Source: Onchocerca lupi
Taxonomy: Eukaryota; Nematoda; Chromadorea; Rhabditida; Onchocercidae
Direction: 5' to 3'
Assembly: GCA_028564675.1 (NCBI GenBank)
Contig: JAOVVO010000015.1
Location: 248,001-312,000 of the forward strand
DNA length: 64,000 bases
Part shown: positions 12,608 to 24,772 of the stretch, piece after piece
Layout: the number at the start of each line of letters is the position of its first letter
Position numbering within the stretch: the first letter of the stretch is position 1
The notes under the pieces: model-generated
The model's database searches: none
What the model was told of the DNA's origin: nothing
Seen by the model: the letters and a program-made list of their open reading frames with translations, nothing else
Translations under genes and position numbers: made by a program

Positions 12608-15600
12608 TTAAAAACTTGTCCTTTGCTTGTATTCTTCCAGGCTTTTCAAACGAACTGGTGGACGAAAATTGTAATTTGACCAAATGTATGTTAACAGAAA
12701 CCCGATACTCCCACTAAACCAGCGATATCTTCTAGAACGCTGTCTGAAAATGTAACCATGCCACGAAAAAATTACGATACCAACATTTCTATCGAACAAA
12801 ATCTAAATAACAACGATTAGAAAATTCTACAAAGCCAATCTCTCTTCGGCTGATGACTAGGCTTTTTTTCTCCTCTCACCAAGAAAAAAGGAAAGAAAAA
12901 AAGTAGTGTAGTTAATTAACCTTGCAAATATACGTACAGAAATCCACCAAATCACGGCGTTGAAAACAGTGGCATATAATTTCAGCCTGAAAAAAGAAAT
13001 GCACAAAAAAAGACATTTATAAACTAAAATTACTTGTTCTAGGGTCTGCATACCAAGAAAGATTTCGCCTTGCTTTTGGAAGCTCTTCCAAGCGATCTTT
13101 AACGACATATCGTTTAACACCCATAAGGTAATCGAACAGATAGGAATCCCAATCCAATTGTCGTACATCAAAATTGAAAATCTGCAAAACTACGAACAAT
13201 CATATCTTCATTATACTATGTCAACAATTTTGGCATGATAAAAGTATCGTTTTCAAAATGCTCTTCTCTTGTTTAATATATATTAAAAAACATGGTGAAT
13301 CCCATTGTGTCACTGTGACAGTCTTTCAGTGAGCAGTGATAGCAAGTAGAGCGAATATATTTCTCGAAATACTCATGCATCATTTTCAGTGATGATTAAT
13401 GCGAGAATCCTCTTCATTAAATGATATAATAAGACATGAAACATATAAGAATGAAATAAACTGACTTTTTTGTCCTCGTCTGAAGTCATTTCCCACAACT
13501 CAAGGAGACCTTTCGAATCAAAATCCCACCCTCGAGCTGTGAAATAATGTAGCGTTTCAACTAATCTCAAAACTTTCTGATAAACGCGAGTAAGTCTGCA
13601 AAAAAGAGTAAGTGACGAAAATAAGTAATGTAAGCGAAAAATTAGAATGTTCTGTGAAAAGGAATACCTTATTTTTGGACCCCAGAATGCATTTAGAAGA
13701 TCGATAAGATAAGCGGGACCCATATGCTTCATGTAAAAATTGAATTCGAACAAAAATCTAGAGGAGTGAAAGTGGGTTGATGGAATGCGATAGCATTCGT
13801 TTAGCGGATAAGCGCGGAAAAAACGCTCGATGAAATTAACAATAAAATGCCACTGAACGGGATTTAATGCTCCTGAACAGCAGTGTATCACCGGTATCGA
13901 TTCATACCTAAACATTTACATAGTTTCATTTTAATCAAAATGGCACTCTCTAAGTAACAATATGATGATAAAATACCATTAAGCATATATTACTTAGTAT
14001 AAGTTCTGTGAGCTGCAGCAACGATCATCAAATTCGAAACGATATCGACTGGTATTATATCCGCTTTCGCTGAACTGCTGCCACACATGTTTGTCAGTAC
14101 ACCCTTGCCGCACTATAAAACACAATCTGTTCCCATTTGCAGACAAAGTGGGCTTAACATCATATCGACTGCAAAATTCAATATCACGCTGAATCTTTTG
14201 GAAATAAAATTTAGATTATATGAATGCCTTGAAATCGGATAAAATCTAACAATAAGATGAAAATAATATCTCTAACTAGCAGGGGTGGTGACGAAACAAA
14301 TGAAATAAGAAAACTATTAAATTCACCGCAAAAAAAAACCAAAAAAACCAAAAAAAAAAACAAAAAATAAAGTGATATGGATGGATGTCTGTCGGAATAA
14401 CCGAAAAAGGATTCATATTAATGTTAATCAGAATAATTTTATCTTTTCTTTTCTAATTTTATTTCGTAAGAAATTGATGTAGAATAGGTGTCAGTTAAAA
14501 ATGTTAAAATATTAGATGATTAATTACAATGTTGTAAGGACTAAAGTCCAGACGTGATCTCGACACTATTTGAAACTCTCATATTGTTTAGATTTGATTA
14601 TGTCTTAACTTAATTTTGCAAGTGTAATGATGCGTCACATGTGGAGTTTAATTATCCAAGTCTGAAGACCCATCAACGGTAGGAAATGATGCAGTGATCA
14701 AAGCCGGCGCCTTCTCTGATTGATGAAGTCCAAACAGCGCCACAGTGAACTAAAGCGAAGCAGCCGGCAGCCGACGATTCAAAAATGACTGTTAACTTTT
14801 TTACGACGACGAAGCGACCTTGCTTTTCTCGACTAACCATCACTACTCACGAAATCCCCTTTGATTTTTTTTATTTTCTTCATCTATTGTGTTCCCGAAT
14901 TTACTGGACGACTACTCACTGCATTGTATTCTATTTTATTTTACCGAATAAAGTATTAAATATCTAAGTATCTGGAACACTCCAATTTATACCACTCAAG
15001 TTTCGCAACAGATGCCTGTTATTAGTGAAATGAAACCCACAGCAGTAAAAATTCCTGTTGGTCCATTAAAATTATCTGTCCAACCAGGAAGAGGATCTTG
15101 CCACATAGCTCCTATTATTGACGGCCTTACAATAATTACTGGTAATCGTCCTGCATCTTCCATCAGTTGCACCTGAAAAAACATTTTAATCAACTGCTGG
15201 AAACAATAAAAAAAGCTGCAACAAAATCATACTAACGGCATCAGATTAAAGGATAAAACACTTAACTTTCCATCTCAAGCAGATGTATTTCTCGAAACGA
15301 ATTTTTTTAAGTCTTTAAAATTTAAAATCATTTCTATTATTCAAGTGACATCAATATCTCAGCGTTCATTTTTTAAATATAATTCCAAAAATTTTCAATA
15401 TTTCTCCAGATATACTTCTACCTTTACTTCAAATTGCTCTATTGCTTCAGCAAAACTGACAAATACTCAACGATTATCTTAAGCAAATCCATCGTCATGT
15501 AATTCTCATCTTTGGAAGACAAATTTTTTCACATAAATCCTCCATTTCAATTAGTTGCGAACAGCGCATCTAACAACAAATAGTCCAAAGAAACTTTTCA

Positions 15601-16671
15601 ACGATGTGTCCTACGAGTATCATCACATCCATCCCCTCCAGCAGCTGGATACTTAACCTATCAGGCATTGAATTTGATTTTTTTGCGCAACACTTTAATA
15701 TAGCGAGACGACTCATAACACACTAGAGATAAACGAACTTCAGCAAGAGCTTTTGTTAGAGTATAAGTGTTCGGCCGTTTACCAAGCAAATGTGGTGTGA
15801 TGGCCTCAATTATCACATCATCCATCCAATCAATCGCCTCGAAAAGTTTATTTGGCGGCACTGGAGGTGGATAAATTATCTCTAGTATCTCTGACTTATC
15901 ACAGTTTGCATATGCCGTACTGACATGAACAAGTACCTGCAACAGAAGTGTAAAAGTAATGTGCCTAAAAACTTGGTACGAAATAAACAGATGAGTGAAA
16001 AGAGAGAACTTACGAGTAGATTTTTTATCATATGACAAAGAGCAACAAGTCGCTGTGTTCCAAGAACATTCATTTCTATGGCTATTCGTAAAGCCTCATC
16101 AAACCTCACGGTTGCAGCACAATGGAATACTGAAATGAATGGCTGTGAGATGAAGTCTGGGGAAATGCTTTCTTTACTAACTTACCGATCGAAACTTCAT
16201 CACAGATAGTTTGCATGTCTAGTTGATTAAGGCCCAAACCTTCTTCCACAATGTCACCACCAACTGGAATCAATTTAGAGAATATTCCAGGATTGAACCG
16301 ACGCAGTCGGTCGAACAAAGGACCCTGTAAAATTGAACCGATTCAAAGAATGATACACTTTATCACAATTTCTGATATCGAGTGTCCATATATTCATAAG
16401 CATATCTTACAAAAGTAATATTAACCGTCCATCTTAAATTCTTCACATTTAATGTTCTTTCGTAAAAGTTGACACAAACCTGAATAAATGTGTCCAATCG
16501 TTGCTTTGGACCAAGTCCATTTTTTGGACGAATTAACAAGTAAATATTTTTCAATGAGTCTACTGAATACAATAACTTCTCGATGAGAACTTTGCCGAGA
16601 AAGCCACTTGCACCAGTGATAAATACACTCTGACCAGCGTATATATCCGCTACTTGCTGACTATGTCCCAT
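12608..16671 (-). CDS. fard-1: Fatty acyl-CoA reductase (alcohol-forming, FAR family)
   Basis: Eleven exons: 16671-16480, 16324-16186, 16129-16014, 15936-15739, 15172-15041, 14112-13994, 13907-13668, 13595-13466, 13181-13054, 12986-12938, 12802-12608; phases close to 545 residues, normal for the family. FARs reduce long-chain acyl-CoA to fatty alcohol with NADPH on the peroxisome or ER surface, feeding ether-lipid synthesis. The Rossmann motif ITGASGFLG is at residues 18-26 and the YxxxK catalytic pair is Tyr207/Lys211 in NTYTLTK. FAR landmarks VHVSTAYAN, VRPSIIGA and DIIPVDIV follow, then a sterile-like C-terminal domain (KVLRLVETLHYFTARGWDF) and a hydrophobic tail near residues 465-520 that should anchor it in the membrane. 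The intron 15040-14113 carries an A/C-rich run. The donor after residue TA at 15040 (GTGGGT) is weak but gives the exact family alignment. Confidence 0.92.
14113..15040 (-). other. Large intron of the acyl-CoA reductase gene
   Basis: This 928-base intron holds an A-rich tract with scattered C at about 14330-14371 and otherwise unremarkable AT-rich sequence. I saw no exon-like frame on either strand that fits the gene, and no nested gene. Confidence 0.6.
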
Positions 16672-18160
16672 AGATTACCCTTAAACATCATATTTCATCA
16701 CACTGTAAAACGCCACCAATTAATTTAGAACGATTGCTGAGAAGGTACCAAATACTACAATTGCTGTAAAAGTATCGTTTGATACTACTGCTGCTATTTA
16801 TTCCAATCAGAATAGAGGCGTTACTCATTGTAACTGTTACAAAATCATTACCTATGAGTTGTATTAGAAAACAGTTATCTCACTTTTTAAATCCAGTGAA
16901 AACTGGTTGCCTCGAAAAAACTGCACACCAATGAAATTTTTTATAAGTTCGATCTTTCAATCAACTAAATAAAAACTTCATGGATTTTAACAAAATATTA
17001 ACATGGAAAACTAGTAGCGCCTTGCTCGAATGAAGTGTTGACATCATAAGAAGTCCTACGGTCCAAAAATCACATCTTTTGAGAAATTCGACTAAAAAAA
17101 GGGCATTCCTTCGAATGATCAAAAAAAAGCAAATAAGTGAATGTATTGATAAAACAGGCTTATTGGCAAACTGAAATGAACAAACAGCGAGATGGGCTAT
17201 TAACCGGTATTGCGAATCAATCGCAGTCGCACATTCACTTCTCAATGAAGAAAGTGACAAGAAGGTTCGGAAGACTAATTGTATGAGAAATGTCCGTGTT
17301 TGAACAACCGCTGAACCTTTATCTCTGCTCTTTGGACTATCTCTCTTCCCCTTTTACTGATAAGCTACTATCAACGTCTACCTAAACTATCACTGCTATT
17401 GGAGAGACAAGAGAAGTTTAGACATCCATTACACACATTTTTTCTATCATTAAATGGCTTTGTTGCAATACCAGAGAACAATATAGAACACGTCAGCATA
17501 TTGCCGTCATTAAACTGGAAGATAAAGCTCAGTAAAATTTATGCATGATGTATTAGTAGAGATGATAATACTGATTATTAAGAGGCACAAGAGAATTGTG
17601 ATGAAAATTTATTTACAACAATGTTGAATACATCAATTCATCACAATAAACTAACGCAATCGAGTGAAGATAATGCTCCATCGAGTAACAGTATCAGTAA
17701 TAGCGTAAGAGAAACAGTACACATTGACCCCTGTACCAAGCAAAACACATATATCTGAATAATTCATAATTAAGCTCTCCATGAAGTATCATCAAACAGT
17801 GCACCACATTACATGTATATGTTTCATTTTACAGAATAAACAATTGTTTGCTCCATTCCCTTCCCAAAAAAAAAAAAAAAAAAAAAAAGTTAGGAAGAGC
17901 CCATTAGACAGTTCTATTTACCTGGGACTCTTTCGTTCATTCGATGGTGTTAATATGGATTCCTTCAATTCAGATTGTAAAAAATCGATCTTTGTTTAGT
18001 TTAATGATGGGTCCAGATCGTGAAATAAAAGCAGTTCACGTAGGTCAAATATGGATATGTAAATAGAGTGCTAAAAAAACACTGCTGATAGCTTCTAAAC
18101 TAGAAATCATGCACTCGCAGCTGTTTATAGACATCCGAAAAGAGGTGTCATATGGAAATT
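16672..18160. other. Intergenic spacer, no gene seen
   Basis: This 1.5-kb stretch separates the acyl-CoA reductase start from the MGAT4 stop. The minus strand reads GTTTTACAG about 35 bases before the reductase ATG, a likely spliced-leader acceptor. A run of about 22 A lies at 17868-17888. Open frames here are short and without family features. Confidence 0.5.
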
Positions 18161-21100
18161 TTATTCTGTAATGATATGCATTTCATTGATGATAAGCCAG
18201 TTGGAGCTTCCCTCATGAATTTCGATTTTCAATGAAGTCACTCCGATGCCTTCACTGAAATAGATGCGTACAGTACCACGTTCATTGAAGCGGGCTACGG
18301 AGGTGAAGTTGTCCTCATTCACTTTTCTCATTAACACTTCTGCACTTTCATTCAATATGTCATACTGATGTTCGGGGTTACCAGTACGAACAACAATACC
18401 TTAAATACTTCCATTTAATTAATAATAAATACTTGTATCGGTTAGAACAAAATTCTGGTTAACAAACCGATCAGAGTTATTGCAGAATAAAATTCGAATA
18501 ATATATAATCTTGAGCGACTGGAGCAAAAGCCCAATAATAGTTGCTACCGATATAAGCATTTTCAATATCTAAAACGAAAAAATTTCTATTTATTAGAAC
18601 AAAAGATTTCTCTGACCTTAATCCTCAATCCTTCCGACAGTAGTTCGAAATTGTTATTTACCTACAAATGTATAAACAAATTTTGCGGACCATGAATTTG
18701 ATATCATGACAGAAGTGATCTAATTTCTCAAAGCCATAAATAGCAGTGACTTAAACAATTGAAAAACTTCCTTCAATTTTGTGGTGGAAAACAAAGGACT
18801 CACCAAAGAGCATATAAGTTTTAAGCGTTGTGGTAATCTTAGCGGGAGGATTATCGCGATGCGGTATATAAAGATGTGCCTTACCGAAATCTCTTTCACG
18901 TAAGTTCTGTACTTTCCCCGCCAGGGAAGAATAAACACCTATATGTTGGAAAAGAGAGGGTCGATAACGAATGCGGTACTGCTTCACAATCTGAAAAAAG
19001 ATTGAAGTACTTTTAATTTAGTCGTATTTTAATCTAAAACTGTTGTCAGCAACTCATCGCTCATTTCATCACTGTAATCAAGTTGAAGTGATATCAAAAT
19101 TAAACTAAAACTGTGTTTCACTCTAGTAAATATGCTTGTTCGACGCAAAAGCAGAATGATCAGAATGATACACGCAGTGCACTTTTATTTTTTTAGGCAC
19201 ATTTTTTAAAAAATATTTTGGAAAAATTCGCACTTAACTTCTTACTTAACATGAAAATAGCCAAAACTTGAGAAAAAAAGTTTTTAAGTGAATGAATTTT
19301 ATGAAACTGAAAAATAAATTTCATACTAGGATTGCGAAAATCAACATATGTGCTAAAAGAGTAAAATTATCAAAAACGCTGGCAAAAGAATTCGCAATTG
19401 AAGCATCTCAACTAGATCATCTAAAAAAGAACAAAATCCTTGTAATTTGAAAAACTCTAAAAAATGATGAATCTTAAGCTACACAACAATATCGTGATAA
19501 GATTTCAGGCATCAAGCAATCTTAACTGCAAATAACCGACAGACTTTAAAGTTAAAAAGTGAGAAGCAAACATAGTCTTGGTAAAGTGCCTTTTTATTAC
19601 AAAAAAGATAAAATAACCAGCAATACATCTTGCATTTATAAAATGAAATTAATAACCAGAACGAAAAAATTAGATGAATATGGATTTTATCAAACTACTT
19701 TCCGAAAGTTATAAGGATGATTCCAGCGTTTTCTAATGAAATTGCGCAGCTTACCGATACGTACATATTAGGCACTAATGCACTGTACTACAACAGTCTT
19801 ATGAAATAACCTTTGTACTTTAGATCGCTATAATATTTAGTGTTTTAGTGAGTATATAAACCTCGGCACAATGCTTAGCAGACTTTTCCGGATGGCAATA
19901 TAGATTTACAAACAGCAAATCTAATAACCAATCCACTGGTTTCTGTCGATGGAACATTGCGATGAACTGCAGTAATAATGTGAGATCCGAAGTCCGAAAA
20001 AGTTTTCCAATGAAGCCTAAGGAAGAAAACTCAAGCATGAACCAATTATCGGTTATTTTTTCATCAATAAATTTTCTGATGCGACTGACATATCCAGCTT
20101 TTGCGAGCACATCATCTTCTAACTGTAAATAATATTCACCTGAAACAATATTTCGTATAAAATTCTTTACTCATGATATTTCGAACAATTTTTACTAGAT
20201 CCTATAATATTTATACATTCTGAATGAAATTCACCTCGCTTCTGACAGTATAACATCAAATACATATAATCTAGATTCTGCTTCGTACGCCAATACATTC
20301 GCTCTGGAGAATCGTTAAAAGTGGGAGTGAGAGAATATAAATCAGAATACCATTCATTAGGTGAAACAATAACCTGGAAGAAAATCTTTATGACACAAAA
20401 CGAGAGACTACTTTTTTCTATGTTTAAGACTTTACAAGCAGAAAAATGAAAAAGAAGAGAAATCAAATCGGTAACTTCAATGCTATTTTAAAGATATAAC
20501 ATAAGCCAGATTTCAGCTCAATTTATATAAGACAAGCAGAAAACATCTCTTCCCTAGAGATTTTACATATTTTTATTAAATGCGGAGAAAATTTTTCAAT
20601 TTAATTGTGTAACAAAAGCAGTGTTTATTGAAAAACATTATACTAAAAGAAATTCGAAACAAAACATACTGTCAGCAATCCAGAGCTCAATTCAAAAGGA
20701 AATTCTGATTGCAATAAAGTACACTGCTGCTTTACAAATGAAGAATTGGGGCCTTTACCATCGGAAATGAGAACAACAATGGCAACTACATTAATTTCAT
20801 TGCTTGATATTCCTCCGATCAACGATTGCAGCGTCGGTATTAAGTAAGACTGCTAAATATAATAAATTCTTTATAAAAGTTATTTTAGTGGTAATGATAA
20901 ATCTATTTACTTAGACAAAACGGAATTCTAAGAAGTATGTAATGGAAATCGTAATCCGCCACTCAAAGGTTGGAAGATGTCAATGACTACGTACACTCAA
21001 CCGAGCAACCGTTGGTATACCAATAACAAGGTCTGTTTTTGTCGTCCTTGAGTAATTACTCGGATAAATTAATGCAGGAAGCAGTGCGCTATTCGGAACA

Positions 21101-21980
21101 GCATAGAGATGAGTCAAAAAATCGAGAAATGTTGGTAAAGGTAATGCCGATTCCTGAAAATAAATTACAGATACAAACAAGCTTTAAAGATGCTTTCGTT
21201 TTTTTAGATCTAAAGTAACTAGAAATTTAGTGCCACTTAGAAAAATTAGTGAATCGGCTTATAATCATTTTTTTCCTTCATTTTTCAAAATGCAAATATG
21301 ACTGTGGCATTCAAAAAGTTTATGAATTCCAGGAATGTGGCAAAATGAACTTTAGAGAAATAAGCAATTTCACGAAAAATATCAGTAAGAATAGGAGAGC
21401 TTTGCTTACCTTCGAATTATTAGCCAACAACTTTGGCAAATTATTAGACAGATAACATTCCCGATCACGATCCTTTAGCAACATCTGCATCTAAACTGCT
21501 TATCTTGCTATAGAAATCCATGAAAACCATGAGAAAGTTTAACAACTGACAGGCCAAAAATGTAATGCTATCGCATAAGATGATACTCTTAAAACTATGT
21601 AGTTCACATTGAAAACATCTAAAAAAATGATAAGATAAACACATATCTTTTCTGACGATCATTTAAAAAATTTTCAGAAATGAAAAAAAAAGTTTTGCCA
21701 TTTCAAAAACAGAGCTGAAAGAAGGGAAAAATAAATGATGCATAACTGTGACGTAAGTGCGTAAAGATTATTTTTTGAATCATATGAAGTGAAAGGAAAT
21801 AAAACAAACTCTCTTTAAATCATCCTGCAACTGCTGTAACCGATTTTCAAAATTTAATCGGATATCATGCTCTGCTGTATCGTTATATTTACTCAGGAAG
21901 AACACAGTAATGCCAGCAAGAAACGCCGCAATCCATAAAATTGTGAGCAGTCGACGCAACAAATACCACCGTACAACCAT
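18161..21980 (-). CDS. MGAT4: Alpha-1,3-mannosyl-glycoprotein 4-beta-N-acetylglucosaminyltransferase (MGAT4 family)
   Basis: Nine exons: 21980-21810, 21490-21410, 21153-20995, 20852-20670, 20373-20235, 20139-19862, 18990-18804, 18569-18468, 18399-18161; phases close to 512 residues (human MGAT4A/B about 535-548). The enzyme adds the beta-1,4 GlcNAc branch to complex N-glycans in the Golgi. A short basic N-terminus and one hydrophobic segment at residues 11-30 give the type II membrane topology. The catalytic part shows LVIGIPTV, the family signature YWRTKQNLDY, the metal-binding acidic cluster QLEDDV (about residues 250-255), LEFSSLGFIGKLF, RPSLFQHIG and SSLAGK. The C-terminal lectin-like domain ends NWLIINEMHI, as in vertebrate MGAT4. 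The intron 18803-18570 contains coding-like noise that I excluded because the GTGAGT donor joins cleanly to DIENAYIGSNYYWAF. Confidence 0.93.
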
Positions 21981-22419
21981 CGCATACCGTCCTCAATTCC
22001 ACATCCACACTCCACATGGCCAATTGAACATGCAAGCCTCACATAAACAACCAACTAACCGCTCCATTTACCATTGCAGCCAACCGCGAAATGCCATTTG
22101 GCTTATGACAAGCAAATGGAGTTGATTCAGCTTTGATGTGTTGTGTAGGTGCTCGATACGATGGGGATGATGTTACTAAATTACCCGTTCCCCTAGTTAC
22201 CGTCATTTTACTATAGTCACTTTCATCGATCAAAGAAATCCCGAAGGTTGAAGCAGATGTCGTTGCGCGGAAAAGGCCAGAAAATGACATTTAACGGAAT
22301 CAACGAGAAAAGAAAAGAAATTATACTAGTTAGAAAGATAGGACATGTCGTGAATTTTTCTCAGTTTTGGAGAGTAATATCGATCAATAGCCAAATACCA
22401 CCAGTGTGTCTAGGCGACT
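21981..22419. other. Upstream region of MGAT4 with a possible alternative 5' exon
   Basis: A minus-strand frame from an ATG at 22290 is open for 83 codons (Ser/Thr-rich) and contains a good donor, GTAAAT, at about 22070. It could be an alternative first exon joining in phase to the second MGAT4 exon, bypassing the membrane anchor. Nothing else supports it, and it may be chance. Confidence 0.25.
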
Positions 22420-22787
22420 TGATTGTCGGGTTGGTCGATCAGAGTTGTGTCGAGTTGAGATCGGTCGGGTTGAATTGTTGAGTTGAGTTTGCTTGGGTTT
22501 GAGCTGTGTTGAGTCGAGTTGATTTGGATTGTCGGGAAGTTGATTTGTAGCACAAACGAATCTCAAACTCAAACTTGGGTAATTAAACCTTTTATCACGA
22601 AACTTTAATATGATTGATATGACTGGTTTTGTAGGGTCGTTGTCGTGTTATCAACGTTTCGTGATAAAGGTTTAATTACCCAAGTTTGAGGTTGTGCCAC
22701 AAGCAAATTTCCCAACAATTTTATTGTTGCCGCTGCAGCAGAATTCAAATTTGATATTCTTCTTGCTACAAATCAACTTTCCCGACA
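22420..22787. repeat. Nested inverted repeat (foldback or MITE-like element)
   Basis: An inner pair of about 35 bases (22568-22603 against 22656-22690) is almost perfectly complementary. It is enclosed by an outer pair of about 22 bases (22530-22551 against 22765-22787, beginning TGTCGGGAAGTTGATTTGTA on the left). A third, diverged copy of the outer arm sits at 22691-22717 in the same orientation as the right arm. The left flank (22420-22530) is a degenerate G/T-rich repeat of GTTGAG/TCGAGTTG units bounded by two copies of GATTGTCGGG. There is no transposase frame inside, so it would be a non-autonomous element. Confidence 0.75.
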
Positions 22788-24772
22788 CACACTTTGTTAC
22801 TGGCGTCATCAAAAGTCTTTTCTGTTAAGGGTATACATTTGGAACTGATTGCAATTCTTGCAGCGAGCACAAGGATTCTGTCGACTTAGCTATTCCAGGA
22901 AACGTCCCTATGATTTACTTGGGATCTTGTCGTATTAGACCAGATACCGATAACTTATTTCAAAAGACCATGGGAAAAATGACGTATCTGGATAGTCAAA
23001 ATAATCAGCTATTACATATAAACTTTTGCATGCTGCTTCAGAATTTCCACCTGGGTTTTTTTTTTCTTTTTTTTTTTCTGTCCAAAACGAAAAGCGCAGT
23101 ACGTATCTATGGGTCCGGGTTGTTACTTCAGCCTTTCCTACCTTATCTTCTTAAACAAACTGTGTTCCGAAGGTATCTGACAAGCTCCAAATTTACGATC
23201 GCTATTTTCAAACTCCACTATCTCTTGCAATTTGGAATCAGTTAATGGCTAATCTTCATACTACAAATGATCACGAGTCATTCAAGACTTGCGCTTTCTA
23301 ATTATAGTATCCAGTGATAACCTCATATACGCGTCAGGTCAAAATTGATTTTTAGAGATATTTACTCAGTCAAATCATAAATCATAATTAGAACTGGACA
23401 TCTCTTCCATTATCTTGACAAAACATTTTGAAAGAGAAACTTCGTTCTGATTCCAATGTGGTCTACAGCATACAATCCAGTTTTTTTCATTCGACAATTA
23501 CATTTCGTAATCATCCTTTTCTGACTCATATTGTCCGAAATCGTGCAAAATTCTTTTATTTTGGCTAAGATTCTCCAGTGCAGTTTAGGACTTCGCTTTT
23601 CTAGCATTAGTGACATTTTGACAGTCCTCAATATCTATTTATGGAAACCTTTCATCAATTCAAATGATTTTTGATTGCAAAATTACAGGAAGTTTTCTAG
23701 TCCGTTCATTTAAGCCCCGCAATATCAGAAGTTTGCAAGGACCACACTGATATCGATTCTCTAGCAGATTTGACACTTCACGAATGATAGTTACAACGTG
23801 TTCAGAGGTACGAGATGATATACTGAAGATGAAATGAACCATACAGGAGCTGGGAAAAAGGGCCTGTAAAGAGACTTCAAGTTCTGATAGAGCTTATTGG
23901 ATCAGGAAGTTTACTGTACCTTTCTAGTTTTAACAGAGTATTTTTATAAGATAATCGCATGGTCCAGCAAATGTTAGAATTTCTGCACAGCTTTTTGCAT
24001 TTCTGCCATCGTTTAACCGGGCACAACAACGCTTAATGTCAATCAAGTTTGTATTTTACTGTAGTTGGAATATTTATTAGCATCTCTGTCACTGCAAAGG
24101 ATTTTAATGGAAATCATAAAAAGAAACCGGAACGCTAAAACCAGATCTTCCATTTTCTCTAATATCACAATTAAAGTGATTTTGTTTTAATTAGGCAGGC
24201 TATCACAGCAAACAGAAAAAATTATACTGGAAAGAACAAGAATCTATTATCTAAATAATACATAATTTATAACATGTTGAATGCAATACGATGATACAAT
24301 AACACTACTAAAATTCAGAACAATGAAAAAAAGGAAAAAGTAGATCCAGCGAGGGATGAAATTAAATTAAGCCATATATAAATTAGATTCTGTTGACAAT
24401 TAAAAGATCAGTCATGAGATCCTTTTCGCATTTCATGCCTACAGACAAAAATCTCAGCATCACTTTTCTTGTCCGTTGTATATGAAATCAATATTGCCAG
24501 AATTACCATTGCTGTTTGATAACAGAGAAGTCTCTTGTACCAAGCAGCCTGATGCTGCCAAAATGGAGATTTTATTAGTTATTAGTTTATTTATTGGTAA
24601 TGAAGTAAAAATATTACTTCACTACACTGTATGTAATGAAATAGTATAACATCCTAAGTGGGTACAGAATAATAAACTAAAGTGATCAGTTAGCAAAATT
24701 TTCTATTAACTGGTAAGATTGAGTAAAGTGATCACTATTGCCTCTTTGAAAAAAAGCATTAAAGTAAAGCCA
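22788..24772. other. Intergenic spacer, no gene seen
   Basis: This 2-kb AT-rich stretch lies between the foldback element and the COX10 stop. It has two T-runs (about 23057-23078). Two minus-strand frames at 23410-23631 and 23660-23842 are open for 60-73 codons; I considered a decayed transposase but could not place any motif. Confidence 0.45.

Noticed and set aside
18640..18730. Coding-like stretch inside the MGAT4 gene between the seventh and eighth exons
   Set aside because: It has an acceptor-like ATTAG and a GTAAAT donor, but the direct join 18804 to 18569 keeps phase and matches the family, while including it does not.
23410..23842. Two adjacent minus-strand frames considered as a decayed transposase
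   Set aside because: No DDE/D-type spacing, no terminal repeats around them, and the frames do not join.
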